Assembly: GCF_026213295.1 (NCBI RefSeq)
Contig: NC_079427.1
Location: 33,855,170-33,919,169, forward strand
DNA: 64,000 nt
Origin: Gadus chalcogrammus
Taxonomy: Eukaryota > Chordata > Actinopteri > Gadiformes > Gadidae
Direction: 5' to 3'
The notes beneath the pieces were generated by a model. That model was not told the DNA's origin, did no database searches, and saw only the letters and a program-made list of their open reading frames with translations. Position 1 is the stretch's first letter. Every line of letters starts with the position of its first letter. Both the position numbers and the translations under genes were made by a program. Below, one piece after another: positions 1 through 10,476 of the stretch.

Positions 1-59
1 TTGTGTGCATATCCTCTCTGCTTGGACACCAGGAGCTGGTTGTTCAACCACTGTTATTG

Positions 60-152
60 AAGTGAAAACATAGTGGAAATACAGTGAAAATACAGTGATC
101 ATACAGTGATAATTCAGTGAAAATGTTAACACAGTGATAATACCTACCCGGT
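60..152. repeat. Degenerate CAGTGATAATA-type minisatellite
   Basis: Short A/T-rich units built around ACAGTGAT or ACAGTGAA repeat about eight times. The same word family recurs at 10378-10476 and 11228-11290, next to the inverted copy of the GA-bearing units, so it probably belongs to the same larger element. Confidence 0.6.
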
Positions 153-214
153 ATTGCGATTTAGCGAATTGTTAATATGGACATGTCCCAGAGCATGATT
201 GTCTGACTTATTTA

Positions 215-954
<740 letters not shown>

Positions 955-960
<6 letters not shown>

Positions 961-1836
961 ACATTGTCCAAAAACGCACGATGGCGCCAGGTCCCTGACC
1001 TCCTCCCTGTAGGCGGTCTCATCATTGTTGGAGATGAGACCAAGGATGATGGTGTTGTCTGCAAACTTAAGGATGGCGTTGGAGCTTTGTGTGGCACACA
1101 CACAGTCATGCGTGTACAGGGTGCCCCTGAGGGCTGCAGAGTATGCAGCCCTCAGGGGCTCCAGTGCTCAGGGTCAGTGCAGAGGAGGTGAGGTTGGCCA
1201 CTCTCAATACCTGTGATCTGTCTGTCAGGAAGTCCAGGGGCGTGTTCTGATATCCATACCTCCCTTACTTACTTTACTTAGTTTGAGTACGTAGGTTCCA
1301 ATTGTGATTGGGCGAAAAAAAGAAAGGACCCAGATGGTGCCCTTCATACGGACAAAATGCTGAGTGTGGAACAATGTACACTTTTCACGTAGCAATCTTA
1401 GCTACGCAGCGGAAGAGGCGGAGCCAGGCTGAGCCAGCAGCTCAGCTCTAAAAAAAATGGCTACTGGAACAACATAGCCTGCATTAATGGAGTCATTTTA
1501 TAGCTTTTATAGCTTTTTAGCTCTTTATAGCTGCTAGGCGTAAATGGTTCACCGTTCAAAGCGGGTGATGTGCCACGGTGGCAGTACCGATCTTCATCTC
1601 CGGTAAATGCACCACCAAGTATTCAATTTGGAACAACACTGACATCTGAAAATCTGCGCAGAGTGTGGATAGTGTACTACGTTTAAGTGTACTCATGGAA
1701 CAATGGATATCGGAACACAGCACAGGACCCAGTTGCAAAGGGAGGTGCTAAGGCCCAGGGTCCTGAGCACACAATATGCTTGGAGGGAACAATAGTGTTG
1801 AATGCTGAGCTGTAATATATGAACAGCATCCTCACG
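955..1836 (-). mobile_element. Rex1/Babar-like LINE fragment (reverse transcriptase), split by a MITE
   Basis: Read on the minus strand, 1836-1723 gives an RT segment with MLFIYYSSAFNTIVPSK and LGLSTSLCNWVL. After the MITE the frame continues with LDFLTDRSQ, then LSTGAPEGC and [17 protein letters not shown]. These are RT fingers and palm blocks of Jockey-superfamily LINEs common in teleosts. The usual FADD is FADN here, so a catalytic residue is lost. Both ends are truncated: the 3' side stops against the GA-bearing unit near 955 and the 5' side abuts a TTAA-type element near 1837. It is dead. The Rex1 assignment rests on similarity to the two longer copies in this window. Confidence 0.8.
1239..1722. 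mobile_element. 484-bp MITE with GTGTTCTGATATCCAT-type TIRs
   Basis: The left end GGCGTGTTCTGATATCCAT and the right end ATGGATATCGGAACACAGCA are inverted repeats. CAGG flanks both sides (1235-1238 and 1723-1726), and removing the element with one CAGG restores the LINE frame (W-V-L-D-F-L). No coding capacity was seen. The superfamily is not recognised. Confidence 0.8.
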
Positions 1837-2325
1837 TATCAATCCCTTTCTCCTCCATGTCGTGGTTCAGTCTACTGCAGATTGATGTGGACGTGGATGA
1901 ACCAGAGACGTCGGAGAACCCGACGCAGTCGTTTGAGATTCATAATATCGTCTGGAGGCGGACAGCTTTTGGCCGTGATAATATATATGATATGATATAG
2001 ATATCTATGTATGATATGATATTATTTAGATATAGAGCTCCAGGACTTCCGCCGGAGCACCCAGAGTGTTCTAGATTATTTACAGAACATGGCCAAAGGC
2101 TGTGTGCGCCTCGCCATTGCAATACATCCACTGTAAACAGAGCGCCTGGTACTGTGGCCGTAAGCTGCTCAGGGCCACACCCTTACCTCCATGTGAAAGC
2201 TCAATGTGCGACTGGCTCGTAGTGGCTGTAATTCTGCACCACGGCTGAATATATAATACTGTGTTAGGGGCCCACTAATATCTATATTAAAGCATCCATA
2301 GAGTAGCATGCTAAGGGACCTTTAA
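1837..2325. mobile_element. Right part of a TTAA-target DNA element
   Basis: The segment near 1855-2040 matches 48290-48490, including AACCAGAGACGTCG and an ATATGATATTATTTAGATA stretch. It ends GGGACCTTTAA at 2325, the inverse of the start TTAAAGGTCCC of the copy at 47784. A TTAA end fits TTAA-target superfamilies such as Kolobok or piggyBac. The left half is missing, probably lost at the LINE junction. No transposase was seen. Confidence 0.6.
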
Positions 2326-2335
2326 AATCCATGTC

Positions 2336-2981
2336 TAGGGTGACCAGATTTGAGTTTGTAAAAAAGAGGACACGTCGTCGCGGGGGGGGGGGGGGGGGGG
2401 GGGGTGTAGTGTGTTCAGTTCGTCCGTGAACTTACATTTGCGTTTAGGCATGGCTGCAGATGTAATGTGCTGCTATTTTAAACATAGTGGAAGCGGCAAG
2501 GTGCTCAATGTTGCCAGATTGGAAATGGCAAAGTAACGTACCAAAGGCTCAAAATGGTCGTATTTGGAGGATAATTATCGTGGCTCTGGCAACCCTGAGA
2601 TCGGTCGCCCAATGACCCAATGAGCATTCTACTTGCTGTAGTTTGGTCTGGCTTTGCAAGACTACCCAATGACAGACTCTCTCTACAGTCAGCTCGCGCA
2701 AGAAGGTGGAACGTAAGGGAGATACCATTTCCAGAACTTGGAAGGCCGTAATAACCATAGACATATACAATGGTAATAAATAGTAGGTTATGTGAAAGAC
2801 CCAGAAACACAAATATGCGACGAGGCAAAAAAAAATAAAAAGATAATAATAACAATAATATTTTTTTATTTTTTTTGCGACGAGGCAAAATACCGGACGT
2901 TTTTGGAATCCCTGCCGGACGCATTTTTTAGGTCTCGAAAAGAGGACATGTCCGGGAAAAAGAGGACGTCTGGTCACCCTA
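2336..2981. mobile_element. Non-autonomous hAT element, TAGGGTGACCAGA TIRs
   Basis: Starts TAGGGTGACCAGATTTGAG and ends ACGTCTGGTCACCCTA. A perfect 8-bp duplication TCCATGTC flanks it at 2328-2335 and 2982-2989, which identifies hAT-type insertion. It holds a 24-base G run (2381-2404), two GCGACGAGGCAAAA words and no transposase. Its right end abuts the start of the Gypsy remnant. Confidence 0.9.
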
Positions 2982-3109
2982 TCCATGTCACTTAGCAGCT
3001 CTGTGCCTGGGGAGAGCATCAATGTTGCATATGGACAGCGACCAGGACTGAGACCTACAAACAGGCCATCCGCGTCCGCCACACATCTGCACAGCCACAG
3101 AGAGGCACA

Positions 3110-3905
3110 GGTGAATGCAAGTACTGTGGCACAGCGCACAGACAGGGGCGAGACCTGTGCCCTGCATTTAGAAAGTCTTGTTGCTTGTGCGTCACTGCTA
3201 ACCACTTTGCCAAAGTATGCATGAAAAGAGGCCAGCAAGCACTTAAGTTGAACGCTGTGGATGACCCGGAGGACAGCGACCGCGATGAGAGAGATGTGTA
3301 GACAGCGGAGAGTGTGGGGGCTGTGAAGAAAGGAAAAAGTGGTTTGTAAACCTAACACTGCACAGAGGGGTCCAGAGGTGCCAGCTTGACTCTGGCACCA
3401 CCTGCACCGGGATGAGCATGAAAGACAAAATAAGACTGCCAGCTAGAGCTCCTCTTCAGAAAGGTCTCATCAAATTTAGGATTTACAACAGTGAGAGGAT
3501 GAGCTCAATGGGCGTGTACAGCACACAGTGTGTCATCAGGGGGAAGACACACAGACTGGACTTTGAGATCGTGTGCACCAGCCAGTAGCCCTTACTTTCA
3601 GGGGAGACATGCGAGAGATTTGGCCTGTTGCGTTTTACCATTCCCGGAGAGCTGAACAAAGTGGAGCACTCTAAGACAAGTGAGCTAACCAGAGAGTCAT
3701 TAACGCTTACAATGATGTTATCACCAGCCCAGTCGAGTCACTACCGGGTGATATTCACAGGCGGCTGTTAAGGCACAGCTAAACCAATATGAAAGGGATG
3801 GACACTTAACCACAGCCACTCAGCCCACAGACTGGATTAGAAATCTGGTCATAGTGAAGAAGCCAGACAAATTGAGGCTTTGCATTGACCCTAAGCCCCT
3901 TAAAG
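3110..3905 (+). pseudogene. Gypsy gag zinc-knuckle, aspartyl protease and RT start
   Basis: A cysteine-rich segment from 3113 reads ECKYCGTAHRQG then LCPAFRKSCCLC and HFAKVC, a nucleocapsid-like finger. Next, near 3382, QLDSGTTCTGMSM contains the DSGT active-site loop of a retroviral-type protease. From about 3768 the frame reads QYERDGHLTTATQPTDW, then IVKKPDKLRLCIDPKPL, the N-terminal RT block of Ty3/Gypsy elements. Stops and frame changes separate the blocks. The sequence breaks off inside the RT at the MITE that begins near 3907 and resumes after it at HYLMPTLDNVL. Confidence 0.8.
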
Positions 3906-3906
3906 T

Positions 3907-4568
3907 GTAATTGCGGTGAAAATTGAACCCATCAAAAGTATATGTATGTATACCCATCAAATAAGCCCTCCTCCTTCTTTTTTCATTGAAAATCGAGTTT
4001 AAAGTTTGCCTGGCGCAATGTTTGGCCTCCATGTTATTGCTCCGGGGCACCGCGAACGCTTCCAAATCAGCACTTTTTAACCAGTAATATTGCTCAAAAT
4101 AGCACCAAACCTCTGCAGTAGCATGATTAGGGTCCCTACACATAAAACAAAGCATCAACAACTTAGTTAGCATACCGGTAATTTATTAAAAAAGACCTGC
4201 CTTACCGGTAGGTCCATGTTCCAGGAAGTCCACACAAGTCGATTACCTGCTACCGTGAATAATATAAAAGAGACGCAAACAAATTTAAAACGGTCAAGTA
4301 TGAAAAGGGGAGATTAAATTTGGCGGCTCCTCTATTATATTATTTAGCAATTAATCGACTTGTGTGGACTTGTGTGGTTAAAAATGCTGATTTGGAAGCA
4401 TTCGGGGTGCGCCTAACCAATAACATTGAAGCCAAACATTGCACTGTGCGAACTCTATACTCGATTTTCAATGAAAAATGTGTCTGGAGGCCTTATTTGA
4501 TGGGTATACATGCCAAAACAAAGACCCTGGGTTCAATTTTTGCTAGCATATACGCTAACTGAGTCCTG
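3907..4568. mobile_element. Long-armed palindromic MITE inside Gypsy RT
   Basis: Arms of about 170 bp (3912-4085 and 4375-4545) are imperfect inverted copies. Both carry AAAATTGAACCCA, a TATTTGATGGGTATACAT-type block, the GATTTTCAATGAAAA block and GATTTGGAAGC. The interior has no transposase. It interrupts the Gypsy RT exactly between the PKPL and HYLMPTL blocks. Superfamily and target duplication are unclear. Confidence 0.75.
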
Positions 4569-4577
4569 ATGAGGTGA

Positions 4578-4988
4578 CATTACCTCATGCCCACTTTAGA
4601 TAATGTGCTGTACAAGCTGCCAAAGCGTCTTCAACCTGTATATGCGCAACGTATTCCTGCAGTGTCGCCTCGGTGAGGAGAGCAGCCTGATGACAACATT
4701 CTGGACGCCGTGGGGTAGAAAGCGATGGCTGATGCTCCTTTTATTGCATCTCAGTTGCACCGGAGCTGAACCAGCGGAAACAACATTAGCCACTGGCCGG
4801 TTTGAAAGGAATTGAGCCCATAGCTGATGACATCCTCGTAGTCGGCTGTGGGGACACGGAGGAGGAGGCTGTACACGATCATGACGCAAATCTCATTGCT
4901 CTGATGGACAGATGCAGAAAAGTGATGCTGAGTCTGAGCATAAGCCCAACGGCCGCAAAAGGCACATTTCTTTTTCAATAAAAATGTC
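4578..4988 (+). pseudogene. Gypsy reverse transcriptase core
   Basis: Resumes with HYLMPTLDNVLYKLPK, then VFNLYMRNVFLQCRLGEES and TTFWTPWGRKRWL, the palm region where other Gypsy elements carry the first catalytic aspartate. After a frame change it reads IADDILVVGCGDTEEEA with the ADD catalytic pair, then LIALMDRCRKVMLSLS and GTFLF. The canonical block between these two parts is partly missing. It is not functional. Confidence 0.8.
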
Positions 4989-5239
4989 AATATACAGGAT
5001 TATAGCCGTAGGCTAACTTCCATCCTTAGTCCCTGACTGGAAGATAGTCCCTATATAAATTAAAAAAATAAAGCAAAACCAAACTAATCGTAATATACAC
5101 TAAAACACACACACACACTGAGTAATACATCATAATAGACAGGGTTAGCGGCAGTGGACAAATTATAAATTATCCCAGCTAGTGACCACATGTTTGATTT
5201 TCAAGAAGCCTTTTTTTTAGATGTGTGGAAAATGAGGTG
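4989..5239. other. Unrecognised gap inside Gypsy pol
   Basis: A/T-rich sequence with a short (AC)n tract near 5105-5120. It sits where the end of the Gypsy RT palm should be. No inverted ends or coding blocks were seen. Confidence 0.4.
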
Positions 5240-5732
5240 AGAGTTGGTTGTTTGTGCATTGTACTTGGTATGGAGTTCCAGGTATTGCTAACTACTTATC
5301 GAGGTTCATGCTCTGCTTTTCAGAGGTGTGTCAACCGCTGAGAAGGTTGCTGGACAAAGAGTTGACGTGGCACTGGTTGCCCAAACTTGAAGCTGCTATG
5401 AAGGAAATCAACACGCTGGTCACGGCGGTGCCGTTACTACGTTATTATGTCAGCAAGCCAGTCAACATAGAGACCAACTCCAGTCAGACCAGGTTGGGCT
5501 GCTACCTGCTTCAGGGGGGGGCAGCCAGTCGCAGCTGCCTCCGCCACCTTCCTTACTGACAGCGAGGTACGCACAAAGGACACTGAAAGCCAAAACGAAA
5601 GCTCATTCTGATGACCGACGACATGCTACACCATGTAACATCAAGCCAGGTGACACTGTGCTGTGCCGTCAGCTGAAAAAGAACAAGCACACCTTACAGC
5701 AAAGAATCACTCACTGTCACAAGTGTGTAATG
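5240..5732 (+). pseudogene. Gypsy RT thumb/RNase H start fused to integrase tail
   Basis: The frame from about 5275 reads IANYLSRFMLCFSEVC, QPLRRLLDKELTWHW, EAAMKEINTLVTAVPLLRYY and VNIETNSSQTRLGCYLLQGG, the connection and RNase H start typical of Gypsy pol. Near 5551 it jumps to an integrase C-terminal tail (RRHATPCNIKPGDTVLCRQ then KKNKHT), so most of RNase H and integrase is deleted. The tail is cut at about 5732 by a TIR element and resumes at 8962. Confidence 0.8.
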
Positions 5733-5950
5733 GTGTGTTCCAGATGCCTCGTACACCACCCGTACGAGTTGCAAGTGGGGAAATCTCCCAGCTTTCTTGC
5801 AGCATTTCACGGGGGAACGGCCCATTTTGGTCGGTCCCAATCGGAATTCTGGGAGTATACCGAGTGCAGTGAAGCCTTGATTCCACCGGAGGCGTACGCG
5901 CCGCGGGACGGCTGCGCCGCGGTCACCGCTGCTGATCGCTTCCACTCTAA

Positions 5951-6534
5951 TGCCCCGTGCCCACTACATGCGTCCGTCGACTGATCCCCATTGACTTTCA
6001 ATGGGGACGGACGCGCAATGCATTGTGGATCCGTCCGTTCCGTTGGAGCCGTCGGCTCAGTCATGGCTCAGTCAAAAAGTTGAAAAATTTTCAACTTTTT
6101 CATCAGTCAACGGACGCATGTAGTGGGCATGTAGGGTAACCCTACATGCCCACTACATGCGTCCGTCGACTGATGTGGGAAGGCGTGGCTGACTGATGGG
6201 GGAGTAGTCTTTGCAGAGGCATCCTTCAGCCAATCAAATCGCTTCGCCGGGTTCTTCCTCCTACTTCCTGCTTGTTGCGATGCAAGATGACCCGCTTTCC
6301 CGCTTTCCAGTATCGTCAGAGCCCGAGTCGCGTCACAGTGCTTAAATTTGCATACGCGATCTTATTGGATGACGGATCCGTCGCTGCCGAAAAAGTTGAA
6401 CATTTTTCAACTTTTTGACTGAGCCATGACTGAGCCGACGGCTCCAACGGAACGGACGGATCCACAATGCATTGCCATCCCCATTGAAAGTCAATGGGGA
6501 TCAGTCGACGGACGCATGTAGTGGGCACGGGGCG
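5951..6534. mobile_element. 584-bp MITE with TAA target duplication, apparently two fused units
   Basis: Ends TGCCCCGTGCCCACTACATG and CATGTAGTGGGCACGGGGCG are inverted repeats that extend inward through GCGTCCGTCGACTGAT. TAA flanks both sides (5948-5950 and 6535-6537), fitting PIF/Harbinger-type targets. In the middle, near 6115-6165, a further head-to-head junction (GTAGTGGGCATGTAGGG then its inverse) suggests two copies joined end to end. Confidence 0.8.
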
Positions 6535-6849
6535 TAATCAATTAGACCATTTCCACCGGGCGCGCCGCGGAACGTTTCAGCAGCGTCCCAGGAGCGGCGT
6601 GCCGCGCCGCGGCGCTATCTTTCCGTCCAATTCTATTTTTGCCGCGAGCCGCTGCTAAACCGCGTCAATTTCGACAGAGCAGGTCGAGCCGGGCAGGAAG
6701 TGAAAAGTAAAAGCCATAGAGCATCCGGTCAATTTTCAAAATAAAACACAATACTCAGCTCATGTAACTTCACATCAACATTATTACGTCATGACCGGTG
6801 GCACCAGGTCAGCCGTCAATCAATCAAAGCGTCTCAGAGGGTCGGCAAC

Positions 6850-7014
6850 ATGGACGACGAGAGACTCATTGTCGAAGTTCAGCAACATGAAGTCATTTAT
6901 ATACCAAATCATCCTTTTTATAAGGAAAATGTCAGAAAGGACAAAGTGTGGCATTTAATTGCAATAGTTTTGGGAGTGGAAGGTGACTACATTAGGTTTA
7001 GGATTATCGCGTGA
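6850..7014 (+). CDS. MADF-domain exon of a PIF/Harbinger-type DNA-binding protein
   Basis: An ATG at 6850 opens 54 codons ending at TGA 7012-7014, uninterrupted. The product starts MDDERLIVEVQQHE, continues IYIPNHPFYKENVRKDKVWH and ends LIAIVLGVEGDY plus a few residues. The acidic start, the NHPFYK-type turn and the KDKVWHLIA helix are hallmarks of MADF (Myb/SANT-like, Adf-1 type) domains, here about the first two helices. The hAT that begins at 7043 follows almost at once. Family members usually continue in later exons, which are absent here. The frame is clean, but expression is unlikely because the element is gutted. Confidence 0.65.
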   Translation: MDDERLIVEVQQHEVIYIPNHPFYKENVRKDKVWHLIAIVLGVEGDYIRFRIIA

Positions 7015-7042
7015 TCTCGTGTGAATACGGCTGGCTCGCAAG

Positions 7043-8483
7043 CAGTGTTGGGAATAGCGCCGTTTAAAAGAACAGCGTTATGTAACGCCGTTATTATTTC
7101 AGTAACGGGGTATTCTAACAAATTACTATTTCCGTCGTTACAACGCCGTTACCGTTAATGTACGAAAAATGCAGTGCGTTACTATGAATTGATTGAATAA
7201 ACTGCGTAATCCGAACGCATCCCTGGCTCCAAACACAAACTGCTAGTGAGGAGACCGGGTGGTTTAACAACGAGATAAGCGATTATGATTGGCTAAGGCA
7301 GAGTCATGTTTCATGGTGGCCAATCGGAGCCAGTGTTTTTACACACAAGCCAGGACACGCGCGCCACACACACGCAAACGCACACACCAAACCGAATCGA
7401 TGAAGCAGCAGAAATGGCGAGTACGGAGCAATAAGATGAAAAGTTGGAATTTTCTGTAGTATCTGGCAGATGTTCCACAGCCTTTGCAACCAAGCAAATT
7501 GAAATCCAGGCCCCATCCACACTAACCCGGGTAAATGTAAAAACGCCCATCCACAATGAAAAAGATCACCGTCCACACTATCGTTTTCATATCGTTTTCA
7601 CAATGTTTTGCATCCACGTTCCACACAGAAATCATTTTGATAAACAGTTGTTGTCATAGTTACGTTACTCCGCCACCCCTCTCTGTTAAGATTACAGGCG
7701 CACGATCAGATGATATTCACAGTTGATCAGCTGGTTAATAATTTTCGACCCGGTCTTGTCCAGAAACGCCGCTCCAAGTAGGCGACGGTTTGAACTGTCG
7801 TCTTTCGTTTTTTTATACCATCACGTAAGAACATTAAGTACAGCGCTCGCCTCCGGCGTTGGAGCAACGATTATGTTTGACTCAATATGTCGAGTTGTTT
7901 CTGGAGATAAATTAGTACAATGTACAGAGAGATCCTCATTTGCATTTCACCTGCCATTCTTTTGATGAGCTTCTCGGTCTATAGCGCAAGCTTGTGGCAG
8001 TGTCATGGCAGTGTCATGGCAATCGAACGTAATCGTTTCTGAAAGCCTCCGTCTGTCCACACTACAACGCGACCCCATCGGTTTCACATTTATCCACCTC
8101 AGCGATCGTTTTCGAAAAGCATCGTTTTCAGCGTCGGAATTCTCTGTTTTAGTTTGGACGGAAGGACTAAACGGATGAATATTGATGCATTTGTAGATTT
8201 ACCCGGGTTAGTGTGGACGGGGCCTCAGTTGGAAGCATATCAGGGCCTTGAATGGGCAGTTCAACCATTTAACACATTCAGGCCAAGTGAAAACTGCTCA
8301 GAAAAATCCAAATCTTTCACATATAGGAACTTTCTTTTTTTTAAAGTAACGCAAATAGTTACTTTCCCTGGTAACTAGTTACTTTTATTATAGAGTAATT
8401 CAGTTACTAACTCAGTTACTTTTTGGAACAAGTAGTGAGTAACTATAACTAATTACTTTTTTAAAGTAACGTTCCCAACACTG
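7043..8483. mobile_element. hAT element with CAGTGTTGGGAA TIRs
   Basis: Starts CAGTGTTGGGAATAGCGCCG and ends AACGTTCCCAACACTG. A perfect 8-bp duplication CTCGCAAG lies at 7035-7042 and 8484-8491. The terminal regions carry repeated GTAAC and AGTTACT words typical of this teleost hAT group. It is split by the MITE at 7508-8225. No transposase frame was seen. Confidence 0.92.
7508..8225. mobile_element. MITE with AGGCCCCATCCACACTAACC TIRs
   Basis: The left end AGGCCCCATCCACACTAACC is the inverse of the right end GGTTAGTGTGGACGGGGCCT. Subterminal regions repeat TCGTTTTCA and GTCCACACTA words in inverted orientation. No protein was recognised. It is the innermost level of a four-deep nest: Gypsy, TIR elements, hAT, this MITE. 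Confidence 0.82.
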
Positions 8484-8961
8484 CTCGCAAGGCAGCGCTA
8501 CGCTGCCGTTACGCGCCCGGTAGGAATGGACGCAGGCAGAGGACGCAGCCGTTCCGCGGCGCAGCCGTTCCGCGGCGCGTACGCGTCCGGTGGAATCCCG
8601 GTGTGAGGCAAACAAAAACAAAAATGGCTGCGCCCGTAAAGAGATTTATTTTCTTTGCATTTGTACCACGTTGGTCATTTTAATGTTGATTTTAAATGCT
8701 CTTACACATTACATTGCTACTTTATTGCGGTCACCAATTTACGCATTGCATGCTCTTGCTGTGCGTGCAATACAATGTAAAGTTGTTTTGTTTGTTTTCG
8801 AGCTGGTTTGCTAAAGAGGCTAATGTATCTAACAACGACTAGCCAATGATATGACACAATCACAAAAACTAACGGGAACACTATAAGTGCTACGAGACAG
8901 GAAATGACTTCACAAGTACAACTCGTAAGGCTGGTGTATGAGGCATCTGGAACACACAAAA

Positions 8962-9165
8962 GGCTCCATGGCTGCCATCACCAGGAACCGTTAATTCTTC
9001 AAGAGGATCCAGCGTGAAGCACCAGCCAGCCACTGCCACATCTTGATCCAGACCTGGATTCTGATTTGAATGACAATGATGATGCTGAACCAGCACCACC
9101 ACCATCCAGATATCCAGTCAGGCAGCACAGGCGGCCTCCAGCATATCAGTGGGACTATGAATGAT
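8962..9165 (+). pseudogene. Gypsy polyprotein C-terminus
   Basis: The reading KGSMAAITRNR, stop, FFKRI continues the integrase tail cut at 5732. A later frame gives DLDSDLNDNDDAEP, PPPSRYPVRQHRRPPAY and QWDYE before a stop near 9163. This proline/arginine-rich end resembles C-termini of teleost Gypsy pol. At least one stop and one frame change are present. Confidence 0.7.
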
Positions 9166-9944
9166 GGACTGTGAATGAGTTTACAATAAGAGACTGTTTG
9201 ACCCAGTTCAGTTACGGCTCACGTTACCACCGCCGACAGTACCCTCATTGTAGGGCGGGGTTTAAGCCGGATTTCTTCAATAAAAGAAGCTTTCGCCGTT
9301 GTCCAGAAATACCTTGCGGGTACTGTATTTGTTTGTTATTATCCCCCTGTTGCACGGAAGTGACGATTCTGTCGACCAATCAACAGACGGCATGTGTAGC
9401 TCGAACTTGCCGGCACCCTTTCAGGCGTCTCAGTACCCAAACGGTCTAGTATTTCTTTTTTTTTAAATTTCAAATAATCCCAGGCAATTACTTTTGGTCG
9501 AAATAAAGTTGAAGAAATACTTAATTTCCTTTTCGTTTGACACATTTTCTCCAAATCGAACGGCTGTGCTGATGGCTAGCATTGTGTTGAATTATAAAAA
9601 ATATATATTCTGAAATGAATAGGCCTATGTGTTATGTGATTGACAATGCAGAATGTGTTATGGAAGTAGTAATGTTGTAATGTAACACTGAGATTGAAAA
9701 TGTTATGACTTCCATGTTGAAAGTAATATGTAAGAGAAGTGTAAGAATGTTGAATGTTGCTGAATATTGGTGCTCTCGCTAGAGATGCTTTAACATGCAA
9801 TTTAATAATCAGTTAGAAAACAGTCTTTGGATCTTTCATATGATTCATGTTCGGTAATTCTAAAAGTGTCGATGTGCTCAGCTCTGCGGTAAATAAATAA
9901 AAAAACTGATATTCAAAAGGGAACACCACCGCTTGAGTAGAGGG
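9166..9944. other. No gene recognised; short match to a repeat at 60.6 kb
   Basis: The stretch near 9220-9260 (CCGCCGACAGTACCCT followed by a GTAGG-rich block) resembles 60650-60680 in the same orientation, so it is probably a fragment of one repeat family. The rest is A/T-rich, with ATTGTGTTGAATT and AATGTTGAATGTTGCTGAA words. A Gypsy 3' LTR could lie here, but no paired LTR was found. Confidence 0.4.
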
Positions 9945-10375
9945 TGAGCTATCTGCGCACACCCCTTCTGAAGTCGAAAAAATAAATCTCCCTTTGGTTG
10001 TCAATGCTTTGGTTTCATTTTCGTTCTGTTTAGTGCGAATTAAGTCAGACAATCGTGCTCTGGGACACGATTGAATAGATTTATTTTCGTGAGCATGAGC
10101 ACGATACATAATTATAGGTTGCACTGCACTATCTGCGCCCAGACCTTCTGAAGCCCCTCTCTCTCTCTCTGTCTCTGTCTCTGTCTCTGTCTCTCTCTCT
10201 GTCTCTGTCTCCCTCTCGTTTCATTTAGTCCAGCACGAAAATAGTTTGAGAAATGCTCCCATACAAAATGCATGGGTTTACATTTCGTTCGGTGTAGCAC
10301 GATAAAAGTCGGACACTCGTGCTCTCCTTCAATAGAGTAACGTTTGTGAGGATGAGCACGAAATCGAGTGATACC
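9945..10375 (-). repeat. Two inverted, diverged copies of the 214-bp GA unit
   Basis: On the minus strand this contains the same blocks as 215-960: ACCGAACGAAATGTAAACCC, GCATTTTGTATGGGAGCA, TTTCTCA, CGTGCTGGACTAAATGAAAC, a GAGACAGAGACAG tract and CTTCAGAAGG. The GA tract is short and interrupted by GACA. The orientation opposite to 215-960 makes it a candidate right arm of a ~10-kb element. Confidence 0.75.
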
Positions 10376-10377
10376 GG

Positions 10378-10476
10378 GTTGGATAATAGAGTGATAATAC
10401 AGTATAACACAGTGTTATCACTTATAGTGTTATTACAGTGATAATACAGTGTTAACACAGTGATCATACAGTGATA
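10378..10476. repeat. CAGTGTTAACA/CAGTGATAATA minisatellite
   Basis: About nine imperfect units of ACAGTGATAAT or ACAGTGTTAAC, inverted relative to each other in places. The array resumes at 11228-11290 after the insertion at 10477-11227. Related to 60-152. Confidence 0.7.

Larger units (their letters stand above)
5879..8597 (+). mobile_element. PIF/Harbinger-like element with GC-rich TIRs
   Basis: The left end GATTCCACCGGAGGCGTACG is the inverse of the right end CGTACGCGTCCGGTGGAATC, and similarity continues through GCGCCGCGG. Between them is an intact MADF exon (6850-7014), a DNA-binding module often carried by PIF/Harbinger elements. A TAA-target MITE (5951-6534) and a hAT (7043-8483) are inserted in it. 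No nuclease exon remains. Confidence 0.55.
5733..8958. mobile_element. TIR element inserted in Gypsy integrase tail
   Basis: The first ~58 bases (TGTGTTCCAGATGCCTCGTA and on through CACTTGC and AAATCTCCC) are the inverse of the last ~58 bases ending GAGGCATCTGGAACACA. The Gypsy frame breaks at the left end and continues just after the right end (KGSMAAITRNR). Inside it lies a second, GC-rich TIR pair. Superfamily is uncertain and no clean target duplication was seen. Confidence 0.7.
2990..9165 (+). mobile_element. Degenerate Ty3/Gypsy LTR retrotransposon, split into four pieces
   Basis: Collinear + strand remnants of a Gypsy polyprotein are spread over 6.2 kb: zinc knuckle, protease and start of RT (3110-3905), RT core (4578-4988), RT end/RNase H and integrase tail (5240-5732), and the polyprotein C-terminus (8962-9165). 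Two later insertions (3907-4568 and 5733-8958) explain most of the gaps. The piece between 4989 and 5239 and the middle of the integrase are deleted or unrecognisable. No convincing LTR pair or primer site was found. Multiple stops and frameshifts mean it is long dead. Confidence 0.85.

Noticed and set aside
9166..9500. Gypsy 3' LTR after the polyprotein end
   Set aside because: No matching 5' LTR upstream of 2990 and no clear TG...CA ends; part of the stretch matches an unrelated repeat at 60.6 kb.
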